IMG/VR virus record: IMGVR_UViG_3300036670_000017
Coordinates: 1 to 51,953 of that record
Strand: one strand, 5' to 3'
From: a virus
DNA length: 51,953 nucleotides
Of the stretch, positions 22,919 to 30,432 are shown in pieces. A program made the translations under genes and the position numbers. Numbering within the stretch: the first letter of the stretch is position 1; each line of letters opens with the position of its first letter. The notes beneath the pieces are model-generated. The model saw only the letters and a list, made by a program, of their open reading frames with translations, made no database searches and was not told the origin of the DNA.

Positions 22919-24082
22919 ATGACAACTTTAGAGAGCCGCCTAGATACTGCGTACAGCAAGCTAGGCCTACGCGAGCCGTTTATTGCGGCAGTCATGACCA
23001 AAGTTAAGCGCGAGGTCAGCGACAAGATACCCACGGCTGGAACCAACGGCACATGGGCGAAGTTCAACCCAACTTTCTGCGAGCCCTTGAGCGCAGAGCA
23101 GTTGTTTGGCCTCGTGCTCCACGAGTCCTGCCACGTCATACTTCAGCATATGTGGAGGCGGGATGGGCGCGACGCCAAGCTATGGAACATCGCCAACGAC
23201 GCCATCATCAACCGCTACATAGCCAACCGAGGGTACGTGTTGCCTGACGGCGGTGTAGACCTGCGCTGGGTCACAGAAGAGCACAGCTCAGACTACGTGT
23301 ACAACAAACTAAAGCAGCAGCAGCCGCAGCAGCAGCAGCAGCAGCAGGGTAACGGTAACGGTAACGGTGACGGTGACGGTGACGACGAGGGTACTGGTGA
23401 CGCAGGTGGCTTTGACGGCACCGGCGACTTGTACGAGCCAGACGGCGCTGTGAGCGAGGCGGACATGCAGGTGACCATCGCCGCCGCAGCGCAGATGGCG
23501 AAGGACTGCGGGCACGGCACATCGATGACTGCGCGCGTACTGGGTGCACTAGGTGTGCCCAACGTACCGTGGTCTGACGTGCTGCGCTCCATGCTCACCG
23601 ACAGCTCAGCAGCCGACTATTCGTACAGGCGACCATCGCGTCGGTTCATAGGACAAGGGTTGTACCTACCTTCACTGCGCACAGACGCACTAGGCGGGTT
23701 AGCCATTGGCTTTGACACGTCAGGCTCGGTCAGTCCCAGCGACTGCGACAAGATGGCCACAGAGATTCGTGCCATTGTGTCTGACTTGCGCCCAGCGTTT
23801 GTCGAGGTCATATACTGCGACTCTAGTGTGTCGTCAGTGGAGCGCTTTGAGCAAGACGACGACGTAGTGCTGCACCCCACTGGCGGTGGCGGCACTAGGT
23901 TCAAGCCGGTGTTTGACCACGTTGCGCAGTCAGATGACTTCTACGCAGGCATGGTGTTCTTTACAGACATGGAGGGCAACCTCGCAGAGTGCGAGGAGCC
24001 GGAGTTTCCAGTGATATGGGCTAACGTCGGATACGCCGACTACGCGCCGCCATTTGGCACAGTGACAAAAGTAACTTTATAG
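22919..24082 (+). CDS. VWA-domain protein with HExxH metallopeptidase-like motif (DUF2201-like)
   Basis: A 387-residue protein. The N-terminal domain has H68-E69-S-C-H72 (an HExxH zinc motif) within LHESCHVILQHMWRR. A low-complexity linker of poly-Gln and Gly/Asn/Asp repeats occupies about residues 132-165, and the C-terminal VWA-like domain carries a MIDAS motif D266-T-S268-G-S270. This matches the DUF2201 arrangement (putative metallopeptidase plus VWA). With the MoxR-like ATPase upstream it forms an ATPase-VWA pair resembling RavA-ViaA. I place the start at the ATG after GGAG; an upstream in-frame extension crosses another gene. Whether it is an active protease is unknown. Confidence 0.85.
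   Translation: MTTLESRLDTAYSKLGLREPFIAAVMTKVKREVSDKIPTAGTNGTWAKFNPTFCEPLSAEQLFGLVLHESCHVILQHMWRRDGRDAKLWNIANDAIINRYIANRGYVLPDGGVDLRWVTEEHSSDYVYNKLKQQQPQQQQQQQGNGNGNGDGDGDDEGTGDAGGFDGTGDLYEPDGAVSEADMQVTIAAAAQMAKDCGHGTSMTARVLGALGVPNVPWSDVLRSMLTDSSAADYSYRRPSRRFIGQGLYLPSLRTDALGGLAIGFDTSGSVSPSDCDKMATEIRAIVSDLRPAFVEVIYCDSSVSSVERFEQDDDVVLHPTGGGGTRFKPVFDHVAQSDDFYAGMVFFTDMEGNLAECEEPEFPVIWANVGYADYAPPFGTVTKVTL
23314..23390 (+). repeat. Codon repeats (CAG and GGTAAC/GGTGAC) in the VWA gene
   Basis: A run of mostly CAG codons (poly-Gln) is followed by repeated GGTAAC and GGTGAC hexamers (Gly-Asn, Gly-Asp). It encodes the flexible linker between the HExxH and VWA domains. Such runs change length by slippage, always in multiples of three here, so linker length may vary between relatives. 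Confidence 0.85.
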
Positions 24083-24090
24083 AGACCGAC

Positions 24091-24372
24091 ATGAGCAACA
24101 CATTTGACAAAGACCTTTACAACCGCATGGCCCGCATCGAGAGCAAACTGGTGCGCGGCTTCGAAGAGCTGGGCGTAAACATCGCCACAGCGCCTGACTG
24201 GCTCACAGTGGACGACACATCACGCGTGGTGTACATATCGTCAATGGGCCGGTCCCTCATGGTCATCATGAGCGACATGGCGCGGCGCGGCGCATCGCAG
24301 TACGGCAACGAGTACACGCTGGTGCACCAAGGTGACGAGGTGGGCACACTCGTTTTCGCCAAAGCACGATAG
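24091..24372 (+). CDS. Small early protein, unknown function
   Basis: A 93-residue soluble protein starting MSNTFDKDLYNRMARIESKLV. A charged N-terminal helix is followed by a beta-rich part (RVVYISSMGRSLMVIMSD, EYTLVHQGDEVGTLVF). It starts 9 bases after the VWA stop and belongs to the same transcript. No family is recognised. Confidence 0.6.
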   Translation: MSNTFDKDLYNRMARIESKLVRGFEELGVNIATAPDWLTVDDTSRVVYISSMGRSLMVIMSDMARRGASQYGNEYTLVHQGDEVGTLVFAKAR

Positions 24373-24383
24373 GAAATACTATC

Positions 24384-24893
24384 ATGAGCAAGCTAATCGA
24401 CAAGATACAAGGCCTAGCCGTAGAAGATGACGGCTGCTGGGTTTGGCAAGGCGCCGTGCAAAGCAGCGGTGCGCCAGTCATGAAATTTAATGGCTCAGTA
24501 AGCACTGTGCGCCGACTTATCGTGCTGGCCAGAGGCCTTGCCTTACCTGCTAGCAAAGTAGCGACATACACGTGCCACAACAAGTTGTGTGTGCACCCAA
24601 ACCACACAGCAATGCGCGACAAAGGGGCCGTAATCAAGCGCGGGCACAAAGAGAAGGACGAAGGCCACCGGCTTGCGCTAAACCATAAGCGCGCGCTGTC
24701 AAAACGCAAGGGCGCCAAGCTAGACATGGACAAAGCACGCGAAATACGTGCGTCGAGTGAGAGCACAGCGGAACTGGCGCGGAAGTACGGCGTTACAAAG
24801 TACTGCGTGTGGCAAGTACGGCGCGGGGAGTCTTGGAAAGAGTACGGCGCGGCCAACCCATTCGCAGCGCTGGTCCAGTGCGCACACAAATAG
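24384..24893 (+). CDS. HNH endonuclease with C-terminal helix-turn-helix
   Basis: A 169-residue protein. CWVWQGA (residues 18-24) and T-C64-H65-N66-K-L-C69-V-H71-P-N73-H74 form the HNH (His-Me finger) nuclease core found in free-standing phage endonucleases. Residues about 117-150 (AREIRASSESTAELARKYGVTK, listed here in part) look like a helix-turn-helix that guides DNA binding. It has no palindrome in front. It may be a homing endonuclease that has moved into the early region, or a nuclease of host DNA. Confidence 0.8.
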   Translation: MSKLIDKIQGLAVEDDGCWVWQGAVQSSGAPVMKFNGSVSTVRRLIVLARGLALPASKVATYTCHNKLCVHPNHTAMRDKGAVIKRGHKEKDEGHRLALNHKRALSKRKGAKLDMDKAREIRASSESTAELARKYGVTKYCVWQVRRGESWKEYGAANPFAALVQCAHK

Positions 24894-24908
24894 CCCGACA
24901 GGCAACAT

Positions 24909-25394
24909 ATGAGAAAACGAAGCAAATACCGCCCCAAACACGTACTGCAGAACCCGTTGGAGTATGTGCGCGAGAACATGGCACCGATTGCCCAGCACGG
25001 GAGCTACTTGGTGACACTAAAGATACGCAACAGCGACGCGATGGTTAAGCTGTTGCGTGGTCAAGCTAGCGTGCCCGACATGAACACGTTGGTGGCGATG
25101 AGCAACATCACAGAGGCCCTATGCTTTATGAACTTCGGCAAGGAGCACGTAGACATCGCTGAGCGCGGACGGCACGCCATTATCGCGATTGTGGAGCGCG
25201 CTAAGACAACGAACCGATTTACGCCAACAGGGTTAGAGGTGCAAGCACTGAACGAGCTAATGGAGTTGCACGACGCCCAGATGGATGTGCTGACAGTGAA
25301 AGACATGGACGCAGCGATACATTACGCGAGGCGTGCGCAGAACCGACCCAATGTGGTCAGGCTGCCCGTCGTCAACGTAACCCCTGTAACTTAG
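24909..25394 (+). CDS. Conserved phage protein (MRKRSKYRPK type)
   Basis: A 161-residue, basic N-terminal, largely helical protein starting MRKRSKYRPKHVLQNPLEYV. Proteins with this opening occur in phages of beta- and gammaproteobacteria and have no known function. The helices around residues 40-75 and 85-130 contain many charged residues and no membrane segment. It sits between the HNH nuclease and the MazG-like enzyme in a continuous early transcript. Confidence 0.65.
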   Translation: MRKRSKYRPKHVLQNPLEYVRENMAPIAQHGSYLVTLKIRNSDAMVKLLRGQASVPDMNTLVAMSNITEALCFMNFGKEHVDIAERGRHAIIAIVERAKTTNRFTPTGLEVQALNELMELHDAQMDVLTVKDMDAAIHYARRAQNRPNVVRLPVVNVTPVT

Positions 25395-25402
25395 GAACCA
25401 AC

Positions 25403-25852
25403 ATGAGTATCGACACAATTAACTTGTGGCACAAACGTGCCCGCCCCGAGCCAACTTACGCAGACTTTAACGTGCAGCTGGGCTGCCACTTCGAGGAGAT
25501 AGCAGAGATGCTTGTTGCCTTAGAGGGTGACAACGCGCCGACACGCAACCAGCTAAGCAACGCGCGCATGACCATCATGACGCTGGCCGAAGGATTTAAG
25601 TCGGGCCGGTTTGAGGCGTTCGCGAGTCCCCGTGCCGAGTTCTTGGACTCGCTCGCCGACCAAGTGGTGACGGCTATTGGCACAGGACATTGTGATGGGT
25701 TCGACATGGTGGAGGCGCTGCGCATTGTTGACGAGAGCAACTGGTCGAAGTTCGACTTCAATGGCTTGCCGACGTTTAACGAAGCGGGCAAGATAACAAA
25801 AGGGCCAAGATACAAAGCGCCTGACTTAACCGACGTCGTAGGCGTCAAGTAA
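25403..25852 (+). CDS. MazG-like NTP pyrophosphatase
   Basis: A 149-residue all-alpha NTP pyrophosphatase. Metal-binding acids are E31-E32-x-x-E35 in the first helix and D82/D86 in EFLDSLADQVV. The conserved tail follows: AIGTGHCDGFDMVEAL, SNWSKFD, GKITKGPRYKAPDL. Enzymes of this superfamily cleave nucleoside triphosphates to monophosphate and pyrophosphate. In phages they may clean nucleotide pools or interfere with host (p)ppGpp-type or nucleotide-depletion responses. It has an AGGAAC site and a palindrome one base after its stop. Confidence 0.85.
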   Translation: MSIDTINLWHKRARPEPTYADFNVQLGCHFEEIAEMLVALEGDNAPTRNQLSNARMTIMTLAEGFKSGRFEAFASPRAEFLDSLADQVVTAIGTGHCDGFDMVEALRIVDESNWSKFDFNGLPTFNEAGKITKGPRYKAPDLTDVVGVK

Positions 25853-25853
25853 C

Positions 25854-25869
25854 TAATCCCATGGGATTA
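25854..25869. promoter_or_regulatory. 16-bp palindrome, copy 11 (AT centre), last copy
   Basis: TAATCCCATGGGATTA begins one base after the stop codon of the MazG-like gene. It is the rightmost copy; I saw none beyond it in the replication genes or in the late genes. GAGGAG of the next gene follows. Confidence 0.85.
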
Positions 25870-25886
25870 GACCGAGGAGAAATGGA

Positions 25887-26228
25887 ATGAGCACTGAAGC
25901 CGAACAAGGAGAAGAACACATGACCATCGACAACACCACAGGTAAAGATAAAGAGTTTTACGAACTTGGCCAAAGAATGTTTGATAGGTTAAAACCACTC
26001 AAGCCCAGCAAACCGCAAGAAGATATTGACTTGCTGTACCAAGTAAGCAGTGCAGACATTGAAGCGTTGGAAGACGCAAAGATTACGCTGAATGTCATCA
26101 AAGAAGTAGAACCCGGCGTTTACGACGAAATCATTGATTCGTCTTTGTCGTTGATAGACAAAGCATTAGGTATGAGCTACGGCGACGCGATGGAACGAGT
26201 TGCAATCAGAGCAGGGAGTAAGTCATGA
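25887..26228 (+). CDS. Early protein of unknown function
   Basis: A 113-residue acidic helical protein. Two in-frame starts are possible: 25887 with GAGGAGAAA, and 25920 with AAGGAG, giving 113 or 102 residues. Its codon use is a little more AT-rich than its neighbours, suggesting a recent arrival. It overlaps the next gene by 4 bases. No family is recognised. Confidence 0.6.
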   Translation: MSTEAEQGEEHMTIDNTTGKDKEFYELGQRMFDRLKPLKPSKPQEDIDLLYQVSSADIEALEDAKITLNVIKEVEPGVYDEIIDSSLSLIDKALGMSYGDAMERVAIRAGSKS

Positions 26229-26536
26229 CACGAGAAGAATTGATGGCAGACGACACGCAGTATTGCTGCTACTGCGGGTGCGAGGTAAATGCACGGTTCC
26301 AATGCTGTGGTGAGAACCACTTCCATACCTTTGCTCAAATGTCTGCCGAGGAGCAGGACGAGTTCTTGGACAACGAGGAGTGCGCCCCGCTTTACACATC
26401 AACACAACCACACAAGCCTTGGGTTGGACTGACGGATGATGAGATATGGAGTGTTTACAAGCAAGTGGACTCAATGCAATATGTAGAATTTGCACACGCC
26501 GTTGAAGCCAAACTCAAGGAGAAGAACAATGGCTAA
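26225..26536 (+). CDS. Small zinc-binding-like protein
   Basis: A 103-residue protein with a Cys/His cluster at residues 14-34 (C14, C15, C17, C19, C27, C28, H32, H34), probably a zinc finger, and a C-terminal PWVGLTDDEIW helix common in phage proteins. It overlaps its neighbours by 4 and 8 bases. A DNA- or protein-binding role is likely, but its partner is unknown. Confidence 0.65.
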   Translation: MTREELMADDTQYCCYCGCEVNARFQCCGENHFHTFAQMSAEEQDEFLDNEECAPLYTSTQPHKPWVGLTDDEIWSVYKQVDSMQYVEFAHAVEAKLKEKNNG

Positions 26537-26768
26537 GCTAATCGACTTCCCCCTTGGCCTCGATGCAGGCGAGACGCGCCTTGAACTTGACCCCGACGAG
26601 GTGCTCACTGGAGCAGTGGGCAAGCTAACGGAAGTGGTCATTGTTGGCTACGAGGCCGACGGCTCATTGTATTTTGCGTCTACTGGAACACATGGGCCGG
26701 ATGTGCTGTGGCTACTGAAACAGGCTGAGCAGAGCCTCTTGGCTATTGAAAGGGAGATGAGGACATGA
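26529..26768 (+). CDS. Small conserved phage protein
   Basis: A 79-residue protein (MAKLIDFPLGLDAGETRLEL...) with a hydrophobic beta-rich middle and a helix DVLWLLKQAEQSLL near the C-terminus, a pattern repeated in unassigned phage proteins. The start was put at the ATG inside the previous gene's end, behind AAGGAGAAG. It overlaps the next gene by 4 bases. Confidence 0.65.
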   Translation: MAKLIDFPLGLDAGETRLELDPDEVLTGAVGKLTEVVIVGYEADGSLYFASTGTHGPDVLWLLKQAEQSLLAIEREMRT

Positions 26769-26989
26769 GCGCAAACAACGCGCTACGCAGCCGGATTAGC
26801 AGCGACGGGTCTACGTGTATAGACCCAGACTACTACTGGCAAGAGCTGGACAACGCACCCCACGGCGTTAAAGTACAACTGCTGTCTATCTACGGCGTGG
26901 CGGTGTACGGCACGCTTAGCGGGGCAGCGATTAAGACGGGGTTTTGGCAGTACTGGGCCCCACTACCTAAAGTAAAGAAGGAGCAGTGA
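26765..26989 (+). CDS. Small conserved phage protein with WAPLPK end
   Basis: A 74-residue protein. The middle, GVKVQLLSIYGVAVYGTLS, and the end, FWQYWAPLPK, match small phage proteins that are very common and still uncharacterised. It overlaps the upstream gene (ATGA). GAAGGAG at its end serves the next small gene. Confidence 0.7.
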   Translation: MSANNALRSRISSDGSTCIDPDYYWQELDNAPHGVKVQLLSIYGVAVYGTLSGAAIKTGFWQYWAPLPKVKKEQ

Positions 26990-26990
26990 T

Positions 26991-27092
26991 ATGTTGATAT
27001 GGACAGGCGAAGTCGTGCTTGGGCAGCGGCGATACGGAGTGAGCTTTCGCAGTGGGTGGTTTATAGGCGTCACCCGCACAACCTTCATCTAA
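26991..27092 (+). CDS. Very small early protein
   Basis: A 33-residue frame (MLIWTGEVVLGQRRYGVSFR...) with an AAGGAG ribosome site 8 bases before ATG, tightly fitted between two genes. It is hydrophobic and aromatic with several arginines. The strong ribosome site and lack of other use for the gap support it, though so short a frame could be fortuitous. Confidence 0.5.
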   Translation: MLIWTGEVVLGQRRYGVSFRSGWFIGVTRTTFI

Positions 27093-27102
27093 AGGAGCAG
27101 AC

Positions 27103-27366
27103 ATGGCAATCGATTTATTAGAGCACGGCGCTAGCGCGGACGATATTCAGTTCGGCGGTTCGCACTACAAAGACATGGCAGTGCAGCCATGGACCGTTAT
27201 GGAGGCGGTGCTGACACACGAAGAGTTTGTAGGCTATCTCAAGGGCAACTGCATCAAGTACGCAATGCGCAACGGCAAGAAAGACGAGCACGACACAAAC
27301 AAGTTCTTTCACTACTCACAAAAACTAGAGGAGATATTACATGGACACGATAACGATAGACTTTGA
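27103..27366 (+). CDS. DUF3310 / SaV-like protein
   Basis: An 87-residue protein with FGGSHYKDMAVQPWTVMEA and GNCIKYAMRNGKKDEHD, the signature of the DUF3310 (SaV-like) family found next to DNA polymerase genes in many phages. Its role is not settled; a link to nucleotide metabolism has been suggested by annotation only. It overlaps the polymerase start by 26 bases, so expression is coupled to replication genes. The ribosome site is AAGGAG. Confidence 0.85.
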   Translation: MAIDLLEHGASADDIQFGGSHYKDMAVQPWTVMEAVLTHEEFVGYLKGNCIKYAMRNGKKDEHDTNKFFHYSQKLEEILHGHDNDRL

Positions 27367-29179
27367 GACGTACTACGACAAAGACTTCTCACTGAGCAAG
27401 ATGCAAACGGACGCGTACATAAAAGACGCCCGCTTTGAGGTTATTGGCGTATCGACTAGCGTGAACGGCGCAGAGGCACAGTGGTGTAGTGGCGATATGT
27501 TGGAGGTGTCTGCATGGCTGCACGTCCACCACGACTGGGACAACAGCGCAGTACGCTGCCACAACACGCTGTTTGATGGATTTATTCTGACGCAGGTGTT
27601 CGGCATAAAGCCCCGGTTGTGGAAGGACACGTTGTCACAGGCGCGCATGCTACACCCATACTGGACGTCGCACTCGCTTGCCAACACTGCGAAGAACCTT
27701 AGCCTGCCTGCGAAGGGCACTGCCGTCCACAACGCTATTGGCAAGCGCCGCTGTGACTTCTCACATGCGGAGTTGGCTGAGTACGCGTCGTACTGCAAGC
27801 ACGACACATGGCTATGTAGCCAGATGGGAGAGGAGTTTGACGCGTTTACCCCGCCTCTCGAGACGCTGCTGATCGACATGACGGTGCGCATGTTTACTGA
27901 GCCTGCGCTTGTGGGTGACGTGGACGAGATGCAGCGCCTGTACGACGACGAGGTAGTTCGCAAAGAGCGCCTAATGGCGTTGGCTGAGACCAACCGCGAA
28001 GTGATTATGTCCAACGACAAGTTCGCCGAGGCACTAGAAAAACTGGGTGTGACTCCGCCGCGCAAGGTAAGCAAGACCACGGGCAAGGAGACATACGCGT
28101 TCGCGAAGTCCGACAAGCAGTTCACTGAGCTTCTTGACCACGAGGATTCGGAGGTTCAAGCTCTCGTGGCTGCACGCCTAGGTGTGAAGACCACGATTGC
28201 TGAGACGCGTGCGTTGCGGTTCGTGGACGCTGCCAAGCGTGGACCTCTACCTGTGTACCTGAACTTCTGGGGCGCGAAGACGACTGGGCGGTATTCCGGC
28301 GGCAACCAAGTGAACTGGCAGAACCTGCCTGCCCGTGGCCCGTCCGCTGGTTTGCGTAAAGCACTGATGGCTCCACCCGGGCACACAGTGCTTGTGGGTG
28401 ACTCGTCCAACATCGAGCTGCGTGTCATCATGGCGGCAGCTGGGCAGACAGACGTGCTGGAAAAGCTCCGCAAGGGTGTCGACCTGTACTGCGACTTCGC
28501 GACAAAGCTGTTCGGACGAACTATCACGAAGGCCGACGTATCAGAGCGTATGCTTGGTAAGGTCGCTATGTTGTCACTGCAGTACGGCGCAGGTGCTGAA
28601 CGGTTTCAAGAGATGGTGCGCATCACCGCGCGTACGCTCCCCGCCCTTACGCCGATCTCACTAGAGCGGGCTAAAGAAATTGTGCACCTGTACCGTGCGA
28701 CATACAGCCAAGTCGTTAAGCTGTGGAGATACTGCAATGACGTGGTGCTACCAGCTATTGCCAATAAGCAAGACATGGTGGCTGTGGACATAAATGGTTG
28801 GTGTGTGACGCAGGGCGAAGGCTTTGGAAAGTTGGGCGAGCCGGGCGTGGTGTATCACGACCTACGCAACGACGAGGGCGACTGGTCTTACTTGATGGGC
28901 AAGATGCGAGTGCGCATCCACGGACCGAAGATGGTAGAGAATCTGTGTCAGCACCTTGCGATGAAGATTGTTATGTGGCAAACTGCACGCATCCACACAA
29001 AACACCCAGTCGCACTTTCCGTGCATGACGAAGCGGTTTGTGTGGTACCTGATAAATTACTTAATGACGCACGTAGTTACATGGAAGAGTGTCTGTCGCT
29101 GGCCCCGAAGTGGTGCCGCGAGCAGCTCCCCGTAGCATGTGAAACTGGTATAGGAGCCTCGTATGGCGACGCAAAGTGA
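27341..29179 (+). CDS. DNA polymerase, family A, with 3'-5' exonuclease domain
   Basis: A 612-residue polymerase. The N-terminal exonuclease domain starts with D7-F-E9-T and has HNTLFDGFIL and YCKHDTWL motifs. The polymerase domain has motif A D354-SSNIELR, motif B K407...Y415-G and motif C H562-D563-E564. These identify a family A (Pol I/T7-like) replicase. There is no 5'-3' exonuclease domain, as usual in phages. It follows the DUF3310 gene and precedes nuclease and helicase genes of the replication block. Confidence 0.95.
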   Translation: MDTITIDFETYYDKDFSLSKMQTDAYIKDARFEVIGVSTSVNGAEAQWCSGDMLEVSAWLHVHHDWDNSAVRCHNTLFDGFILTQVFGIKPRLWKDTLSQARMLHPYWTSHSLANTAKNLSLPAKGTAVHNAIGKRRCDFSHAELAEYASYCKHDTWLCSQMGEEFDAFTPPLETLLIDMTVRMFTEPALVGDVDEMQRLYDDEVVRKERLMALAETNREVIMSNDKFAEALEKLGVTPPRKVSKTTGKETYAFAKSDKQFTELLDHEDSEVQALVAARLGVKTTIAETRALRFVDAAKRGPLPVYLNFWGAKTTGRYSGGNQVNWQNLPARGPSAGLRKALMAPPGHTVLVGDSSNIELRVIMAAAGQTDVLEKLRKGVDLYCDFATKLFGRTITKADVSERMLGKVAMLSLQYGAGAERFQEMVRITARTLPALTPISLERAKEIVHLYRATYSQVVKLWRYCNDVVLPAIANKQDMVAVDINGWCVTQGEGFGKLGEPGVVYHDLRNDEGDWSYLMGKMRVRIHGPKMVENLCQHLAMKIVMWQTARIHTKHPVALSVHDEAVCVVPDKLLNDARSYMEECLSLAPKWCREQLPVACETGIGASYGDAK

Positions 29180-29438
29180 AACAGTTGTCTTGTACGACAA
29201 CGAGATACCTGTCTGGCTAGACATCTCTGCTGTTAAAGCAGCAGGCGAGGCAACGACGATGTTGTCAGTACGACTGCACTGCAAAGACGCCGACGTACAA
29301 GCGGTATATATCCCAGTTGAGGTGCTGCACCAGCCGGGCAGGTCTGAGCGCATAGCGATGACAAAGCGTGACGTCCTTGAGATGATTCAGAGCAACATAA
29401 CCCATCAACTGGCCGTCATAGCCTTGGAAGGTAAATAA
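29163..29438 (+). CDS. Small replication-block protein, unknown function
   Basis: A 91-residue soluble protein starting MATQSETVVLYDNEIPVWLDI. Alternating hydrophobic residues suggest a beta-rich N-terminus, and a C-terminal helix (RDVLEMIQSNIT) follows. It overlaps the polymerase by 17 bases and the nuclease start by one base (TAATG). Its location suggests an accessory factor for the polymerase or nuclease, but no family is known to me. Confidence 0.6.
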   Translation: MATQSETVVLYDNEIPVWLDISAVKAAGEATTMLSVRLHCKDADVQAVYIPVEVLHQPGRSERIAMTKRDVLEMIQSNITHQLAVIALEGK

Positions 29439-30130
29439 TGAGTAGTGTGATGCCCCTGTCGTTTAGTCGGCTGTCGACGTTCGAGCAGTGCCCTGCGCAG
29501 TTTGACTATCAGTACGTTTCTAAGCGGGTAAAGAACTCGTCCAACGAGGCGTCTGAGTATGGCGACCGCGTGCACAAACTGCTTGAGGCCTATGGTGACG
29601 GCTCCCTCGACCAGTCGGCGCTAAGCCTTGAAGGCCAGCAAACGCTGGACAAGTGGGGCAGCGTTGTGGACCGCATCATGGCGCGCAGCGGCGACAAGCT
29701 GTTCGAGTACCAGATGGCGGTCAACGCTGACCTGCAGCCAGTCGACTGGTTCGCAGCAGACGTGTGGATTCGGTCTATCGCTGACGTGCTGATTGTGGAC
29801 GGCGACACAGCCTACTGCCTCGACTACAAGACTGGCAAAGTAAAAGACAACCCGACACAGTTGCAGCTCTTCGCCGCGATGGTGATGTGGCAGTTTCCGC
29901 AGGTGAACACGGTCAAGACCTCGTTCATCTGGCTTAGGTTCGACGAGGTGACCAACTCTAAGTACGAGCGCCGGTTCTTAGCCCCTTTGTGGGCGGCGCT
30001 GGCACCGCGCTTTCACGCGGTGCAGGAAACGGTTGACTTAGGCGTATTCAAGACCAAACCCTCGGGCCTATGCCCGTGGTGCCCAGCAAAAGATATTTGC
30101 CCAGATGCAAGACTAAAAGGACGGCGATAG
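29438..30130 (+). CDS. Cas4/RecB-like PD-(D/E)XK exonuclease with Fe-S cysteines
   Basis: A 230-residue nuclease. SFSRLSTFEQCP (C18), GDRVH (H46), D116 in IADVLIVD, D129-Y-K131 and Q141 are the PD-(D/E)XK catalytic set of the RecB/Cas4 family. C18 plus C212, C215 and C221 form the four-cysteine pattern that binds an Fe-S cluster. Such phage enzymes resect DNA ends in recombination and can also act against or in CRISPR adaptation. It overlaps its neighbours by a single base at each end, next to the VRR-NUC and SNF2 genes. Confidence 0.88.
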   Translation: MSSVMPLSFSRLSTFEQCPAQFDYQYVSKRVKNSSNEASEYGDRVHKLLEAYGDGSLDQSALSLEGQQTLDKWGSVVDRIMARSGDKLFEYQMAVNADLQPVDWFAADVWIRSIADVLIVDGDTAYCLDYKTGKVKDNPTQLQLFAAMVMWQFPQVNTVKTSFIWLRFDEVTNSKYERRFLAPLWAALAPRFHAVQETVDLGVFKTKPSGLCPWCPAKDICPDARLKGRR

Positions 30131-30432
30131 TGAAAAACGAAGGCGATGTAAAAAAGGTAGTGTCCAAGACCCTAGCGACCCAACCCGGCTGTTGGTTCTT
30201 CATGCCGCCAGCCAACGGCTACGGGCGTGCAGGCATTCCAGACTTTCTTGGCTGTGTTAACGGGCACATGTTTGCAGTTGAGACCAAGTTCGGCAAAGGT
30301 ACGACGACAGCCAACCAAGAGCGAGAGATTGCGGGCCTAATGCGCAACGGCGCCAGAGTGTGGATTGTCAGAGAGACCACGCTAAGCAGCTGGGACGTGG
30401 AGTTCAAAGGGTGGGCGGCGCTATGCTCGTAA
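30130..30432 (+). CDS. VRR-NUC nuclease
   Basis: A 100-residue protein starting with GTG that overlaps the upstream stop by one base, behind AAAGGACGG. GIPDFLGC (D38) and FAVE51-T-K53-FGKG make the PD-(D/E)XK core of the VRR-NUC family, and a TANQEREIAGLMRNGA helix follows. Stand-alone VRR-NUC proteins in phages can cut branched DNA such as Holliday junctions. It is overlapped by the SNF2 helicase gene, implying joint action in recombination-linked replication. Confidence 0.88.
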   Translation: MKNEGDVKKVVSKTLATQPGCWFFMPPANGYGRAGIPDFLGCVNGHMFAVETKFGKGTTTANQEREIAGLMRNGARVWIVRETTLSSWDVEFKGWAALCS

